Positions 34,282-42,943 are shown, counted from the first letter of the stretch. The stretch is 64,000 bases of DNA from SLRI01 sp964576715 (GCA_964576715.1 CAZNWE010000009.1:1-64000), one strand, 5' to 3'. Numbers and translations are program-made. Notes: generated by a model not told the origin, from the letters alone.

Positions 34282-35310
34282 ATGACCGGCGATGTCGATC
34301 CGGCATCCGTCGATCTCCCGGCCAGGCTGGCTTTCCTGCGGCAGCCGACGAGCCATCCCGAGCACCCGCCGCGGATCGACGTCATCGAGACCCACTTCGC
34401 CTGGGTCTTTCTCGGCGACCGGCTGGTGCGCAAGTTGAAGAAGCCGATTCGCACCGACTGGCTCGACTTCGCCACGGCGGAACGGCGGCGGCGGGCCTGC
34501 GCCGCCGAGGTGCGGCTCAACCGGCCGCTCGCCCCGGACGTCTATCTCGGGGTCGAGGATCTCGTCCTGACCGGCAGCGGCGAACTGGCGCTCGGCCGGC
34601 CCGGGCGGCTGGTCGATAGTGTCGTCGTCATGCGCCGGCTGCCGGCCGCACTGGCCCTCGACCGCCGCGCCGCCCGGCTCGAGCGGTACGATCTGGCGCC
34701 GGTGGCCGCCCGGCTCGCCAGGTTCTACGGCAGCTGCGCTCAACCGTCGGTCGACCGCACCGCCCGGCTGGCCCAGGTCATGGACAGCCTGGCCAATCTC
34801 GAGAGCCGGCTGCTCGACGGTCCGTTGCGCACGCGGCATCAGCTGATGGCCCGCCTCCTGGCCTTCGCCCGCAGCCGGGCGGCATGCCTCGAGGCGCGGG
34901 TAGCGGCGGGCCGGGTGGTCGATGCGCACGGCGACCTGCGGCCCGAGCACATCTACCTCACCACCCCGCCCCGGATCCTCGACCGGCTCGAGTTCGAGGC
35001 CGCCTATCGACGGATCGATTGGCTCGAGGACATCGCCCTCCTGGCCGTCGATCTGCAACGGCAGGGCGCTGGCTGGATCGGCGAAGCGCTGATGCGCATG
35101 GTGGCCAGCGCCCTCGGCGACCGACCGCCGCAAGGGCTCTGGTGCTTCTACCGTGCCTGGCGCGCCGTGCTCCGCGCCCAGCTCGCCATCGAGCATCTCG
35201 AGCGGCTAAACGGTGTCCCGCCGCCGGCCATGCGCGCGCACTGGCTGTTGCGTGCCCGCAGCTGCCTCGCGATCGCCGAGCGCCATCTCACCGCCCGAGC
35301 AGTTCGCTGA
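34282..35310 (+). CDS. Aminoglycoside phosphotransferase-like kinase (COG2187)
   Basis: 342-residue protein of the APH/kinase fold. Catalytic-loop variant HGDLRPEH (near residue 215) replaces HGDxxxxN; LEFEAAYRRIDWLEDIALLAVDL holds the metal-binding acid. N-terminal GDRLVRKLKKP carries the phosphate-binding Lys. COG2187 proteins have unknown substrates and are often fused to a second P-loop domain, absent here. It ends inside the convergent prs-like gene (23-base overlap). Confidence 0.8.
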   Translation: MTGDVDPASVDLPARLAFLRQPTSHPEHPPRIDVIETHFAWVFLGDRLVRKLKKPIRTDWLDFATAERRRRACAAEVRLNRPLAPDVYLGVEDLVLTGSGELALGRPGRLVDSVVVMRRLPAALALDRRAARLERYDLAPVAARLARFYGSCAQPSVDRTARLAQVMDSLANLESRLLDGPLRTRHQLMARLLAFARSRAACLEARVAAGRVVDAHGDLRPEHIYLTTPPRILDRLEFEAAYRRIDWLEDIALLAVDLQRQGAGWIGEALMRMVASALGDRPPQGLWCFYRAWRAVLRAQLAIEHLERLNGVPPPAMRAHWLLRARSCLAIAERHLTARAVR

Positions 35311-36271
35311 TCGCACCCCCGCTCTCGAGGCAGCCAATGGCCTCGGCGACGAGCCCGGCACAGCTCACCACTTCCAGCACCGGCAGCGATGCCGCATCCA
35401 GGCGCGGCGGATCGATGCTGTCGGTGACCAGGAGCCGCGCCAACGGTGCCGGTGCGAGCTTCTCGGCCGCACCGGCCGAGAAGACGCCGTGCGCCACCAC
35501 GACGATGGGCCGGGCGGCGCCGGCGGCGACCAGCGCTTCGGCCGCCCGGGCCAGCGTCCCGCCGGAGCTCACCAGATCGTCGATGATCACCGGCTGCGCC
35601 CCCCGCACCTCGCCGTAGAGCTGCTCGCCGCTGACCACCCCGCCGCTCCGCCGCTTGTCGGCCACGGCCCGGCCGAGCCGGCGGCCGAGCCGTGCTTCGA
35701 GCTGCTCCTGGAAGAGCTGGGCCCGCTTCAGGCCGCCCGGATCGGGCGCCACCACCACGACCTCCTGCCCCTTGAGTTCGGTTGCGAGGCGGTCGGCGAA
35801 CAGCCGGTGCGTGTCGAGCGGGACGGTGGTGATGCGAAACGCGTTCTCGAAGGCCGGCAAATCGTGCACCTCGAGCGCCAGCACGGTCTCGACGCCGACC
35901 GCCTCGAGCAGCTGCGCCAGATAGCGCAGGCTCAGCGGATCCCAGGGCTTGGTCCGTCGGTCCTTGCGCGCATAGGCGAGATAGGGAAACGCCGCGGTGA
36001 GCCGGGCGACCCCGGCATCGCGCAGCGCCCCGGCGAGCAGCAGCACCCGGCAGAGCCGATCGTGCACGGCACCCTCCCTGCCGCCGTCGAGGCTCTGGAC
36101 GATCACCGCGTGGCGACCGCGCAACTCGGCAAGCGGCCGGACCTTGACCTCGCCGTCTTCGAACCGCCGCTCCTCGACCGCCACGCGCTCGGCACCGAGT
36201 GCCGCCGCGACCCGGTCGGCGAACGCAGCGCCAGGCTCGAGGGCCAGGATCGCGGGCGGGCGGGTGGCCAT
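35288..36271 (-). CDS. Ribose-phosphate pyrophosphokinase-like protein
   Basis: 327-residue protein of the Prs family, which makes PRPP from ribose-5-phosphate and ATP. PRPP loop IIDDLVSSGGT (near residue 222), pyrophosphate/ATP segments YLAYARKDRR and ADKRRSGG, and the N-terminal FEDGE are conserved. It differs in sequence from the main prs copy of most alphaproteobacteria, so I regard it as a second, specialised homologue. Starts one base inside the CBS-BON stop. Confidence 0.82.
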   Translation of the reverse strand: MATRPPAILALEPGAAFADRVAAALGAERVAVEERRFEDGEVKVRPLAELRGRHAVIVQSLDGGREGAVHDRLCRVLLLAGALRDAGVARLTAAFPYLAYARKDRRTKPWDPLSLRYLAQLLEAVGVETVLALEVHDLPAFENAFRITTVPLDTHRLFADRLATELKGQEVVVVAPDPGGLKRAQLFQEQLEARLGRRLGRAVADKRRSGGVVSGEQLYGEVRGAQPVIIDDLVSSGGTLARAAEALVAAGAARPIVVVAHGVFSAGAAEKLAPAPLARLLVTDSIDPPRLDAASLPVLEVVSCAGLVAEAIGCLESGGAISELLGR

Positions 36272-36963
36272 CAGAGCCCGATCGGCATGCCGTCACGCAC
36301 CGCGAGGTGGTTCTCGACGCGGCGCACGCCCGGAATCTCGGCGGCGGCGAGCTCGAGCGCCCGCCGCTCGGTCGCGGTGGCGGCCAGCCCCCAGAGATGG
36401 ACGACGCCATCCGCGACCACGATGGTCACCGAGCCGACGCTCGAGAAGCCGGCGGCCTTCGCCGTCGCCTCGAAGCGATCCTTGATCGCGACATCGTCGG
36501 GTGCCGGGCCCGCTGCCGGTGCCGGGGTAGCGGCGAGGCCGCGAACGAGGTCGGCGCGGGCGAGGATGCCGACGAGCTGCCCGTCGACGACCACCGGCAG
36601 CCGCTTGACCCGCCGCTCGTGCATCAGCCGCGCCGCGACATCGAGCGGGGTCTCGGGCGTGACCACCGCGAGGGCTTCGACCATCACCTCGCGCGCCGTC
36701 CGGCCATGCGCCTTCAAGAACGCCTCGGCCCGGGCATCCGGATCGACGAACAGATCGAGCCACCAGGGCCGCTCGCGCTCGGTCCCGGTCTCCGCCCGCT
36801 GCAGGAGATCGGCCTCGCTGACGATGCCGATCAGCCGGCCATCCCCGGTCACCACCGGCACCGCGCTGATCCGTCGGTCGACCAACAAGCCGGCGATGTC
36901 GCGCACCGGGGTCTCGGGCGACACCGTCACCACATCCGAGGTCATGACATCCTTGACCGGCAT
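36271..36963 (-). CDS. CBS-domain pair plus BON domain protein
   Basis: 230-residue protein. Two CBS motifs (VKDVMTSDVVTVSPETPV; GRTAREVMVEALAVVTPETP) form a nucleotide-sensing Bateman module; a BON domain (VGSVTIVVADGVVHLWGLA) closes the C-terminus and may bind membranes or phospholipid. Combined with the prs-like gene downstream, this suggests regulation of nucleotide or PRPP metabolism. ATG 36963 begins MPVKDVM. Confidence 0.85.
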   Translation of the reverse strand: MPVKDVMTSDVVTVSPETPVRDIAGLLVDRRISAVPVVTGDGRLIGIVSEADLLQRAETGTERERPWWLDLFVDPDARAEAFLKAHGRTAREVMVEALAVVTPETPLDVAARLMHERRVKRLPVVVDGQLVGILARADLVRGLAATPAPAAGPAPDDVAIKDRFEATAKAAGFSSVGSVTIVVADGVVHLWGLAATATERRALELAAAEIPGVRRVENHLAVRDGMPIGL

Positions 36964-37226
36964 TCCTGACCCTCCCGCATCGCCACCCGCCATTGTGCCG
37001 CCAAGCAGCGGCGATCGCAATGACCCGGATCAAGCGGTGGCGGCCCGGCTGGTTGATCGAGATCAAGCGGGCGAGCGTCATGTTCGGCTATTCTCGCCGA
37101 TCCGTCGGGGCGACTGGCAGCGTGGCCGGGCCGTCGACAAGCCGCCTCGAGCCGGCGGGGCTGCCGGATCGGGTGGTCGTTGCGGCCGGCGGCTGCGCTG
37201 CGGGCAACACGCCTTGGAGGTGGCCG

Positions 37227-37904
37227 GTGATCTGGCAGCGTGAGCAGGTGTTCGCGGATCGAACCGACGCCGGGCGGCGGCTCGCCGAGCGCCTCCTCGC
37301 CCTCGAGCTGGAGCGGCCGGTGGTCCTCGCCTTGCCGCGGGGCGGGGTGCCGGTCGGCTTCGTCGTCGCCAAGGCCCTGGCCGCACCGCTCGATCTCGTC
37401 CTGGTGCGCAAGCTCGGGGCACCTGGGCGGGCCGAGCTCGCGGTCGGTGCGGTGGTCGACGGCAACCGGCCGGAGACCGTCATCAACCACGAGATCGTTC
37501 GCCATCTAGGTGTCCCGGCGGACTGGATCGAGGCCGAGACCGACCGCCAGCTGGCCGAGATCGAGCGCCGCCGCCAGGTCTATCTCGGCGGTCGGGCCAG
37601 GGTGCCGGTCGCCGGCCGCACCGCCATCCTGGTCGATGACGGCATTGCCACCGGTGCGACGATGGCGGCAGCGTTGCACGCCACCCGCCGGGCCGCGCCA
37701 CGCGAGCTGGTACTGGCCGTCCCGGTCGCCCCGCCCGACACGCTCGCCCGGCTGCGGCCCGAGGTCGACCGGGTGGTCTGCCTCTGGGCACCCGAGCCGT
37801 TCACGGCGGTCGGCGCCTGCTACCGGGATTTCACCCAGGTCGATGACGACGCGGTCGCCGCCCTGCTGCGCCAGGCGACGGCCCAGGACGCGCCCGGCCG
37901 ATGA
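37227..37904 (+). CDS. Phosphoribosyltransferase
   Basis: 225-residue type I phosphoribosyltransferase. The PRPP loop is ILVDDGIATGATM (near residue 131) and the N-terminus is FADRTDAGRRLAERL, followed by LALPRGGVPV. This class (often linked to dienelactone hydrolase-like fusions) has an unknown acceptor. GTG 37227 has GGAGG six bases upstream. It is divergent from the CBS-BON/prs-like pair, so the three form a PRPP-related locus. Confidence 0.85.
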   Translation: MIWQREQVFADRTDAGRRLAERLLALELERPVVLALPRGGVPVGFVVAKALAAPLDLVLVRKLGAPGRAELAVGAVVDGNRPETVINHEIVRHLGVPADWIEAETDRQLAEIERRRQVYLGGRARVPVAGRTAILVDDGIATGATMAAALHATRRAAPRELVLAVPVAPPDTLARLRPEVDRVVCLWAPEPFTAVGACYRDFTQVDDDAVAALLRQATAQDAPGR

Positions 37905-37912
37905 GCCACCCG

Positions 37913-37963
37913 GTCCCTGGCGGTGCGAGGTCCCTGGCGGTGCGAGGTCCCTGGCGGTGCGAG
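37913..37963 (+). repeat. Three tandem copies of a 17-bp unit
   Basis: The unit GTCCCTGGCGGTGCGAG occurs three times without mismatch, at 37913, 37930 and 37947, just after the phosphoribosyltransferase stop. 17 is not a multiple of three and the region is non-coding. Copy number could vary between strains. Confidence 0.9.
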
Positions 37964-38072
37964 CCGAACCGCAGCCGACCGCCAGCCGGCCGCCATCGCA
38001 CCCTCCCGAGCGGCACTGGACCGCCTCTTCCCTTGACCTCGCCGCACGACAGTCGTAACCGAACGGAATGCT

Positions 38073-38123
38073 CGATGTTCGTCAGATCTCACGAATTAGC
38101 CACCCGGTCTCTCGCTGAGGCCG
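38073..38123 (+). promoter_or_regulatory. Possible leader peptide and attenuator before ACT gene
   Basis: A 16-codon frame reads MLDVRQISRISHPVSR, with five branched-chain residues. A hairpin (CCCGG ... CCGGG) overlapping its end is followed by a T-rich run (CTTTGTTT). This resembles transcription attenuation. The placement, 47 bases before an ACT-domain gene, makes branched-chain control a reasonable guess. Confidence 0.3.
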
Positions 38124-38169
38124 GGCCGCGCTTTGTTTCGTGTGCTTTCATCTGACGGGTAGTCTGCTC

Positions 38170-38433
38170 ATGTCGACATTTTGTTTTTCCGTGCAGTCGG
38201 ACGCGGTGCCGTCAGCACTGCCGCGCGTTCTCGAGGTGTTTGCGATGCACGGCTTCGTGCCGGAGCAGTGTCACGCCAGCCGCGTCGGTGACGCGGCCGA
38301 GGAGATGGTGGTCGATCTGCAGCTCGATGCCATCGATGCCACGCAGGCCGAGCTGCTCGCCAAGCGGCTCGGTCGGGTGGTCTGCGTGACCGGCGTGCTC
38401 TATTCCGAAAAGCGCCGATGCGTCGCCGCCTGA
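38170..38433 (+). CDS. ACT-domain protein (acetolactate synthase small-subunit-like)
   Basis: 87-residue single ACT domain: STFCFSVQSDAVPSALPRVLEVFAMHGFVPEQ with EEMVVDLQLDAIDATQAELLAKRL. The pattern is close to IlvM/IlvN-type small subunits but shorter, and no large subunit is nearby. Amino-acid binding is likely, the target unknown. Its end overlaps the next gene by 16 bases. Confidence 0.7.
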   Translation: MSTFCFSVQSDAVPSALPRVLEVFAMHGFVPEQCHASRVGDAAEEMVVDLQLDAIDATQAELLAKRLGRVVCVTGVLYSEKRRCVAA

Positions 38434-39032
38434 GCGGCGCGTGCCAGCCGATCCTGGTCGGGCTCTGGCTCCTGGCCACCCTGCCGGAGGCGGCGGCAGC
38501 CGGGCTCTGCAGCCGACTGACCGTGCCGCAGCAGCTCGATCTCGCCTGCACCGAGGCGGTCTCGCCCGGGGCCACGGCGGCGGCCGTGATCGACCCCGTG
38601 GACAGCACGTTCAGCGCCTTGAGCCGAATGTCGGTGCGCGCCCTCGACCCGGTGGCGGATCGCCTCGCCTGGCACGACCCGGCGGCTTGGCTCGAGCAGC
38701 AGATGATCGTCGATCTCGACGGCGTGTCGCAGGCGATCCGCGACCTCGGCAACGACCCGGACAGCCCGTTCGGCAGCGAGATGGTCCGCTCGACGATCGC
38801 GATGCTGGCCAGCGGCCTCGAGGGGCTGAGCCGCCTGCCCCTCGCCGGCTGCGACGACGGCACCGTCGAGCGCCAGCTCACCTGCCGATTCGGGGTCGAG
38901 CCGGTCGGCCTGATCGTGCGGATCAAGCTCGCCGGCGAGGACGCGGCGCGCTACGCCTTCAACATGCGCACCTTCAACGAGCAGCGGCTGCGCCACTTCA
39001 CCGCGATCGCCAACTCGTTCGCAGCACGCTGA
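38418..39032 (+). CDS. Secreted protein of unknown function
   Basis: 204-residue protein with a signal peptide (ILVGLWLLATLPEAAAA, residues 12-28). The mature part has four Cys that may form disulfides and an alternating helical pattern (QAIRDLGNDPDS). No family is recognised. Coupled to the ACT gene by a 16-base overlap. Confidence 0.55.
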   Translation: MRRRLSGACQPILVGLWLLATLPEAAAAGLCSRLTVPQQLDLACTEAVSPGATAAAVIDPVDSTFSALSRMSVRALDPVADRLAWHDPAAWLEQQMIVDLDGVSQAIRDLGNDPDSPFGSEMVRSTIAMLASGLEGLSRLPLAGCDDGTVERQLTCRFGVEPVGLIVRIKLAGEDAARYAFNMRTFNEQRLRHFTAIANSFAAR

Positions 39033-39068
39033 GTGCACGATCTCCGGATGCCGGCGAGTGCCGGCCGT

Positions 39069-39284
39069 TCAGCGGTCGCCGGCACCGGGTGGCGGCGCTT
39101 GCGGATCCTCGTCATCGTCGACCTCGACCGCCGGAACGGCATAGCTCCCGTCGAGCCAGCGGCCGAGATCGATGTCGCGGCAGCGGGCCGAGCAGAACGG
39201 GCGATGGCGCAGCACCATCGGCTTGCCGCAGATCGGACAGCGCCGGCGGGCGGGGGTCGCTCGGGTGAACCGGCTGCCCGGCAT
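39069..39284 (-). CDS. yacG: DNA gyrase inhibitor YacG
   Basis: 71-residue zinc protein. The zinc ligands are CPIC and FCSARC, followed by DIDLGRWL, all YacG hallmarks; it binds GyrB and inhibits DNA supercoiling. The C-terminal tail is acidic and Pro-rich. It begins four bases after the ribonuclease stop. Confidence 0.92.
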   Translation of the reverse strand: MPGSRFTRATPARRRCPICGKPMVLRHRPFCSARCRDIDLGRWLDGSYAVPAVEVDDDEDPQAPPPGAGDR

Positions 39285-39288
39285 GGCG

Positions 39289-40500
39289 CTAGCCGGCCAC
39301 CCAGCCGCTGCCACCACAATTGGGGCAGCGCCGTCCGAGGGCGCGCAGCGGCTGGCCGCCGCGTTTGGCCCGGCTGATCTGGACGATGCCCAGGGGTGAC
39401 ATCGGGTAGATCTGGACCGGCAAGAGGTCGCCTTTGAAGGCACGTTCGAGGGCCTGCTCGAGGCGCTGGCGCTGCGGCTTGGCGGTGAGATCGACGAAAT
39501 CCACGAGCAGGGTGCCGCCGAGATTGCGCAGCCGGACCAGCCGGCCGAGCACGGCGGCGGCCTCGAGATCGACCTCGAGGGCCGGGCGGCCACCGCTGTC
39601 GACGTCGATCGCCACACCGGCGGCCGTCTCCTCGATGATCAGCCGCCCGCCGCCGGGGAGGGCGACCTCGCGGGCCATCGCCTCGGCGAGCGCTGCGTCC
39701 ACACCGGTGGCGGCGAAAGCGCCGGTCCTGCCGGCGAGCGCCTCGAGCGCCGGGCGCACGGTCTCGGGCAGCGCCTCGAGCAGCCGACGGGCCTCGGCGG
39801 CGAGTGCCGGATCGGCGACGACGAGCCGGTCCGGGGCGAGCTCGAGGCCACGCCAGAGGAGGCGGGCGAAAGGCGAGGGGCCGAAGCCGAGCGGCCCGGG
39901 CCGGCGCTGGTCGGCGGCGCGGCGTTTTTCCAGCCCCGCCCAGCCGTGGCACAGGCCGGTGAGTTCGGCGGCGAGCGCCGTGTCGTCCAGGGCGGCGGCG
40001 AGCCGGCGCAGCACCAGCCCGCCCGGGCTGCCGGCCGCCGTCATGAGCGCGCGGCCGCGGCCGACCAGTGGCTCGCGGTCGGCGGCGCGGACGTGGCGCG
40101 TGGCGGTGACGTCGTCGCCGTGCGGGCGAAAGATCAGGCTCGGCCCCGAGAGCCGGAGATCGGTCGAGAAGCGCGCCCCCTTGTCGGCTTCGGCGGCGCG
40201 CAAGCCCTGCACGATCAGCCACTCGCCGTCGTCGAGGCAGTGCTTGATGCTGATCTTCTTGGCGAGGCCACGGCGATGGCGGGCGTCCTTGCCCGTGATG
40301 AAGCCCGGCCGCTCGCCGCCGTGGTCGAGAAAGGCCCCGTCGAGAGCGGGCTCGATGCCGGCGACCCGAGCCAGGAAGAACCGCTCCTCGATCGCCTCGG
40401 TGCTGGCATCGAGGTGCCACAGATCGACCAGGGCTCCACCCTCGACGATGGCCATGGCGAGGCCGCCGGCAATCTTGTCGACGACGAACTCGCGCGTCAT
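39289..40500 (-). CDS. rng: Ribonuclease G/E family protein
   Basis: 403-residue RNase E/G catalytic domain protein. N-terminal S1-like region, then AFLDHG and FITGKDA. Metal-binding Asp are in AIDVDSGG and LLVDFVDL, and DLEAAAVLGRLVRLRNLGG is typical. The C-terminus has a Cys pair (CPNCGGSG). It is shorter than E. coli RNase G (489). The start overlaps the maf stop by four bases. It processes rRNA or mRNA. Confidence 0.88.
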   Translation of the reverse strand: MTREFVVDKIAGGLAMAIVEGGALVDLWHLDASTEAIEERFFLARVAGIEPALDGAFLDHGGERPGFITGKDARHRRGLAKKISIKHCLDDGEWLIVQGLRAAEADKGARFSTDLRLSGPSLIFRPHGDDVTATRHVRAADREPLVGRGRALMTAAGSPGGLVLRRLAAALDDTALAAELTGLCHGWAGLEKRRAADQRRPGPLGFGPSPFARLLWRGLELAPDRLVVADPALAAEARRLLEALPETVRPALEALAGRTGAFAATGVDAALAEAMAREVALPGGGRLIIEETAAGVAIDVDSGGRPALEVDLEAAAVLGRLVRLRNLGGTLLVDFVDLTAKPQRQRLEQALERAFKGDLLPVQIYPMSPLGIVQISRAKRGGQPLRALGRRCPNCGGSGWVAG

Positions 40501-41132
40501 GCCGGCCGCCAACCGAGGCCCTCGAGCAGACCCAGGGCCTCGACCAGGGGCAGGCCCACAACATTGCTGTAGGAGCCGTTGAGCCAGGGAATGAAGGCGG
40601 CGGCCCGGCCCTGGATGGCGTAGCCGCCGGCCTTGCCCTGCCATTCCATCGAGGCCAGGTAGCGGTCACGCTCGCTTCGGCTCAGGCGCTTGAAGCGGAC
40701 CTGCGTCGTCACCAGCCGGGTGACCAGCCGCCGTGCCGGGGTCACGACCGCGACCCCGCCCAAGACGCGGTGGCGCCGGCCGGAGAGCAGGTCGAGGCAG
40801 AACGTGGCCTCGTCGAGCGAGGTGGCCTTGGGCAGAATGCGCCGACCGCAGGCGACCACCGTGTCGGCGGCCAGCACGAAAGCCGACCGCTCCAGCCGGG
40901 ATGCCACCGCCTCGGCCTTGGCGGCGGCGAGGCGAACCGCATGCGGGGCCGGTAGCTCGCCCTGCCGCACCGTCTCGTCGACGTCGGGCGTCTCGACCCG
41001 GTCGGGCTCGATGCCGACCTGGCGCAAGAGCGCGAGCCGGCGCGGTGAGGACGAGGCGAGAACGAGGGCTGAGCGAGACAAGTGCGGTCGATTCGGCGCA
41101 AGCAGGTCGGTTGTCGGCTGGTGGCGGGGCAT
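40497..41132 (-). CDS. maf: Maf family nucleotide pyrophosphatase
   Basis: 211 residues; the Maf core LVLASSSPRRLALL and DVDE (near residues 26-60), ADTVV and GGYAIQGRAAAF are present. It hydrolyses noncanonical or dTTP/UTP-type nucleotides and affects septum formation. The N-terminal extension (MPRHQPTTDLLAPNRPHLSRS) is longer than usual and has no ribosome site; a TTG at the LSRSALV codon may be the true start. Coupled to rng. Confidence 0.85.
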   Translation of the reverse strand: MPRHQPTTDLLAPNRPHLSRSALVLASSSPRRLALLRQVGIEPDRVETPDVDETVRQGELPAPHAVRLAAAKAEAVASRLERSAFVLAADTVVACGRRILPKATSLDEATFCLDLLSGRRHRVLGGVAVVTPARRLVTRLVTTQVRFKRLSRSERDRYLASMEWQGKAGGYAIQGRAAAFIPWLNGSYSNVVGLPLVEALGLLEGLGWRPA

Positions 41133-41212
41133 GCGGACCGCGCGGCCCGGGTGACCCCCCTGATGATCGCCGAAGCGCGGCGGGTCAAGCGCTCTGGTCG
41201 AGCGGGTGGCGC

Positions 41213-41662
41213 TCAAACGGCGGGGCTGTGGCTCGGCGGGAAGCGCTCGCGGATGCGCCGCAGCAGGAGATCGCGCAGCTCGCGATAGGCCTCGAGCCGC
41301 TGCTCGCGGCTGCCCTCCACCAGGCTCGGGTCGGGCAGGTGCCAGAATTCGAGCTCGCAGGCACTGTTGCGAGTCCGCTCGACCGCCTGGTGCTGGGCTT
41401 CCGGGGCGAGCGAGACCACCAGATCGAAATAGTCGTCGTCGAGCTGCTCGAAGCTGCGGGTCTTGTGCCGCTCGATGTCGATCCCGAGCTCGTCCATGAC
41501 CTGCACCGCGAACGGGTCGACCTCGCCACCGGCGCGCACCCCGGCGCTCTGCACGAAGATCCGCCGGCCATGCAGGTACTTCAACAGCGCCTCGGCCATC
41601 GGCGAGCGGATCTGGTTCATGGTGCAGGCGAAGAGCACTGCACCCGGCAGCTCGCTGGTCAT
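41213..41662 (-). CDS. Low-molecular-weight protein-tyrosine-phosphatase-like protein
   Basis: 149-residue protein with the P-loop CTMNQIRS (C-x5-R-S, near residue 12) and DP motif LPDPSL, as in low-molecular-weight tyrosine phosphatase/arsenate reductase folds. In other alphaproteobacteria it lies between UPF0262 and infA. ATG 41662 gives MTSELPG; a GTG at 41692 overlaps the UPF0262 stop and is possible. The substrate is unknown. Confidence 0.8.
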   Translation of the reverse strand: MTSELPGAVLFACTMNQIRSPMAEALLKYLHGRRIFVQSAGVRAGGEVDPFAVQVMDELGIDIERHKTRSFEQLDDDYFDLVVSLAPEAQHQAVERTRNSACELEFWHLPDPSLVEGSREQRLEAYRELRDLLLRRIRERFPPSHSPAV

Positions 41663-41692
41663 CGGCGGGGAGGCGCGCGCACGGGCGGGCAC

Positions 41693-42217
41693 TCAAGCGC
41701 GCAGATGCAGGACGCAGACGAGGGTGAACAGCCGCCGGGCGGTGTTGTTGTCGAGCGTCACCCGGTCGGCCAGGGCATCCCGGAGCAGTTCGGCGCCCTC
41801 GTTGTGCAGCCCGCGCCGCGCCATGTCGATGGCCTCGATCCGCCCGGGTGCCGCGCCGCGAATGGCGCCGAAATAGCTCTCGCAGATCATGAAGTAGTCC
41901 TTGATCACGCGCTTGAGCGGACGGGCCGAGAGGGTGAGCTCGATCGGCTGTTCGCGGCTGTCGGCCAGCTGGAAGACGAGCGTCGCGTCGCGAAGGCCGA
42001 GCAGCAGCCGATAAGGGCCGTTCGCACCCTCCTTGAGCGCGAAGTGGTTGTCCTCGAGCAGGTCGAAGATGGCGACGTTGCGCTCGTGCTCGATCTCCGG
42101 CGACCAGCGCGCGATGCTCTTCTCGTCGAGCTCGATCGCGGTCAGGCGCTCGGTCGACGGCGGTTGCGCCAGGTCGGTGGCAGCGCTGTCGTCGCCGGAC
42201 CGGTCGACACCGCTCAT
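41693..42217 (-). CDS. UPF0262 family protein
   Basis: 174-residue alphaproteobacterial protein of unknown function. The conserved part is ERLTAIELDEKSIARWSPE, DLLEDNHFALK, PYRLLLGLRD and RPLKRVIKDYFMICESYF. Its usual neighbour hisD is not here: DUF2948 ends only 30 bases upstream. Confidence 0.9.
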   Translation of the reverse strand: MSGVDRSGDDSAATDLAQPPSTERLTAIELDEKSIARWSPEIEHERNVAIFDLLEDNHFALKEGANGPYRLLLGLRDATLVFQLADSREQPIELTLSARPLKRVIKDYFMICESYFGAIRGAAPGRIEAIDMARRGLHNEGAELLRDALADRVTLDNNTARRLFTLVCVLHLRA

Positions 42218-42247
42218 GCTGCGTCGCCGCCGCTGGCGGGCGGGCGG

Positions 42248-42733
42248 TCAGGACTGGGCGGCAAGACCGGCCTCCTCGGCAAAGTGATCGCAGGGCGTCT
42301 TTCGGCAGCGCTGCGGCTCGCCGAAATCCTCGAGCAGCGCGTCGATGCAGTCGGTGCGCAGCTGGATCTGCACACCGTCGTCGAAGACCAGCTCGATGTG
42401 GAAAAGGTGGCGCTCGCCCGGGGCCGTCGCCACGGTGAGCAGGGTCAGCTCGCGATCGAGATCGGCCGGGTCGAGCTTGCGGTGCTTGACCGAGGCGATG
42501 CAGTCGAAGCGCAGGGCACTTTGTCGTTCGGTCAGCCCGTCGCAGCCGGTCGGATCGGGCAAGAGCTCGCGGCGGTAGCGGATGAAGGCGGCGATGAAGC
42601 TGCGCTCCTCGGGGTCGAAGACCATGTCGCGCAAGGTCACGCGGGCATCCTGCAACAGCGCCGCCAGTACGGCGAGATCCTCGACATCCTCGGCCCGCAG
42701 CCGCACCGGTGCCGCGTCAATCACATCGCTCAT
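42248..42733 (-). CDS. DUF2948 family protein
   Basis: 161-residue protein with the DUF2948 pattern: RLRAEDVEDLAVLAALLQDA near the N-terminus, DPEERSFIAAFIRYRRE, ALRFDCIASVK and a terminal acidic GVQIQLRTDCIDALLEDFG. Its function is unknown. Usually located between murA and hisD; here both neighbours are absent. Confidence 0.88.
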   Translation of the reverse strand: MSDVIDAAPVRLRAEDVEDLAVLAALLQDARVTLRDMVFDPEERSFIAAFIRYRRELLPDPTGCDGLTERQSALRFDCIASVKHRKLDPADLDRELTLLTVATAPGERHLFHIELVFDDGVQIQLRTDCIDALLEDFGEPQRCRKTPCDHFAEEAGLAAQS

Positions 42734-42943
42734 CGCCGACCATCCGTCTTCCGCTCGTCCCATCAGGCCACACGCGCATGCGGCTTGGCTCGTCAAGCTC
42801 GTGAGTATGGGGGATTTGCCGCCGTGACGCAAAGTGTCGACGTGCGCTTGGCGAAGGCGCCCGCCTACTGCGCCCGGCCTGGGCCTGATCGCTCGCCGTC
42901 GCACGGCCGGGTCGCCGAGCGGGCCGCTCTACCGTCAGCCCGG

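Noticed and set aside
33625..35196. 523-codon minus-strand frame through the APH-like kinase
   Set aside because: Only the left end (below 34080) matches PpsA. The remainder is antisense to the kinase gene.
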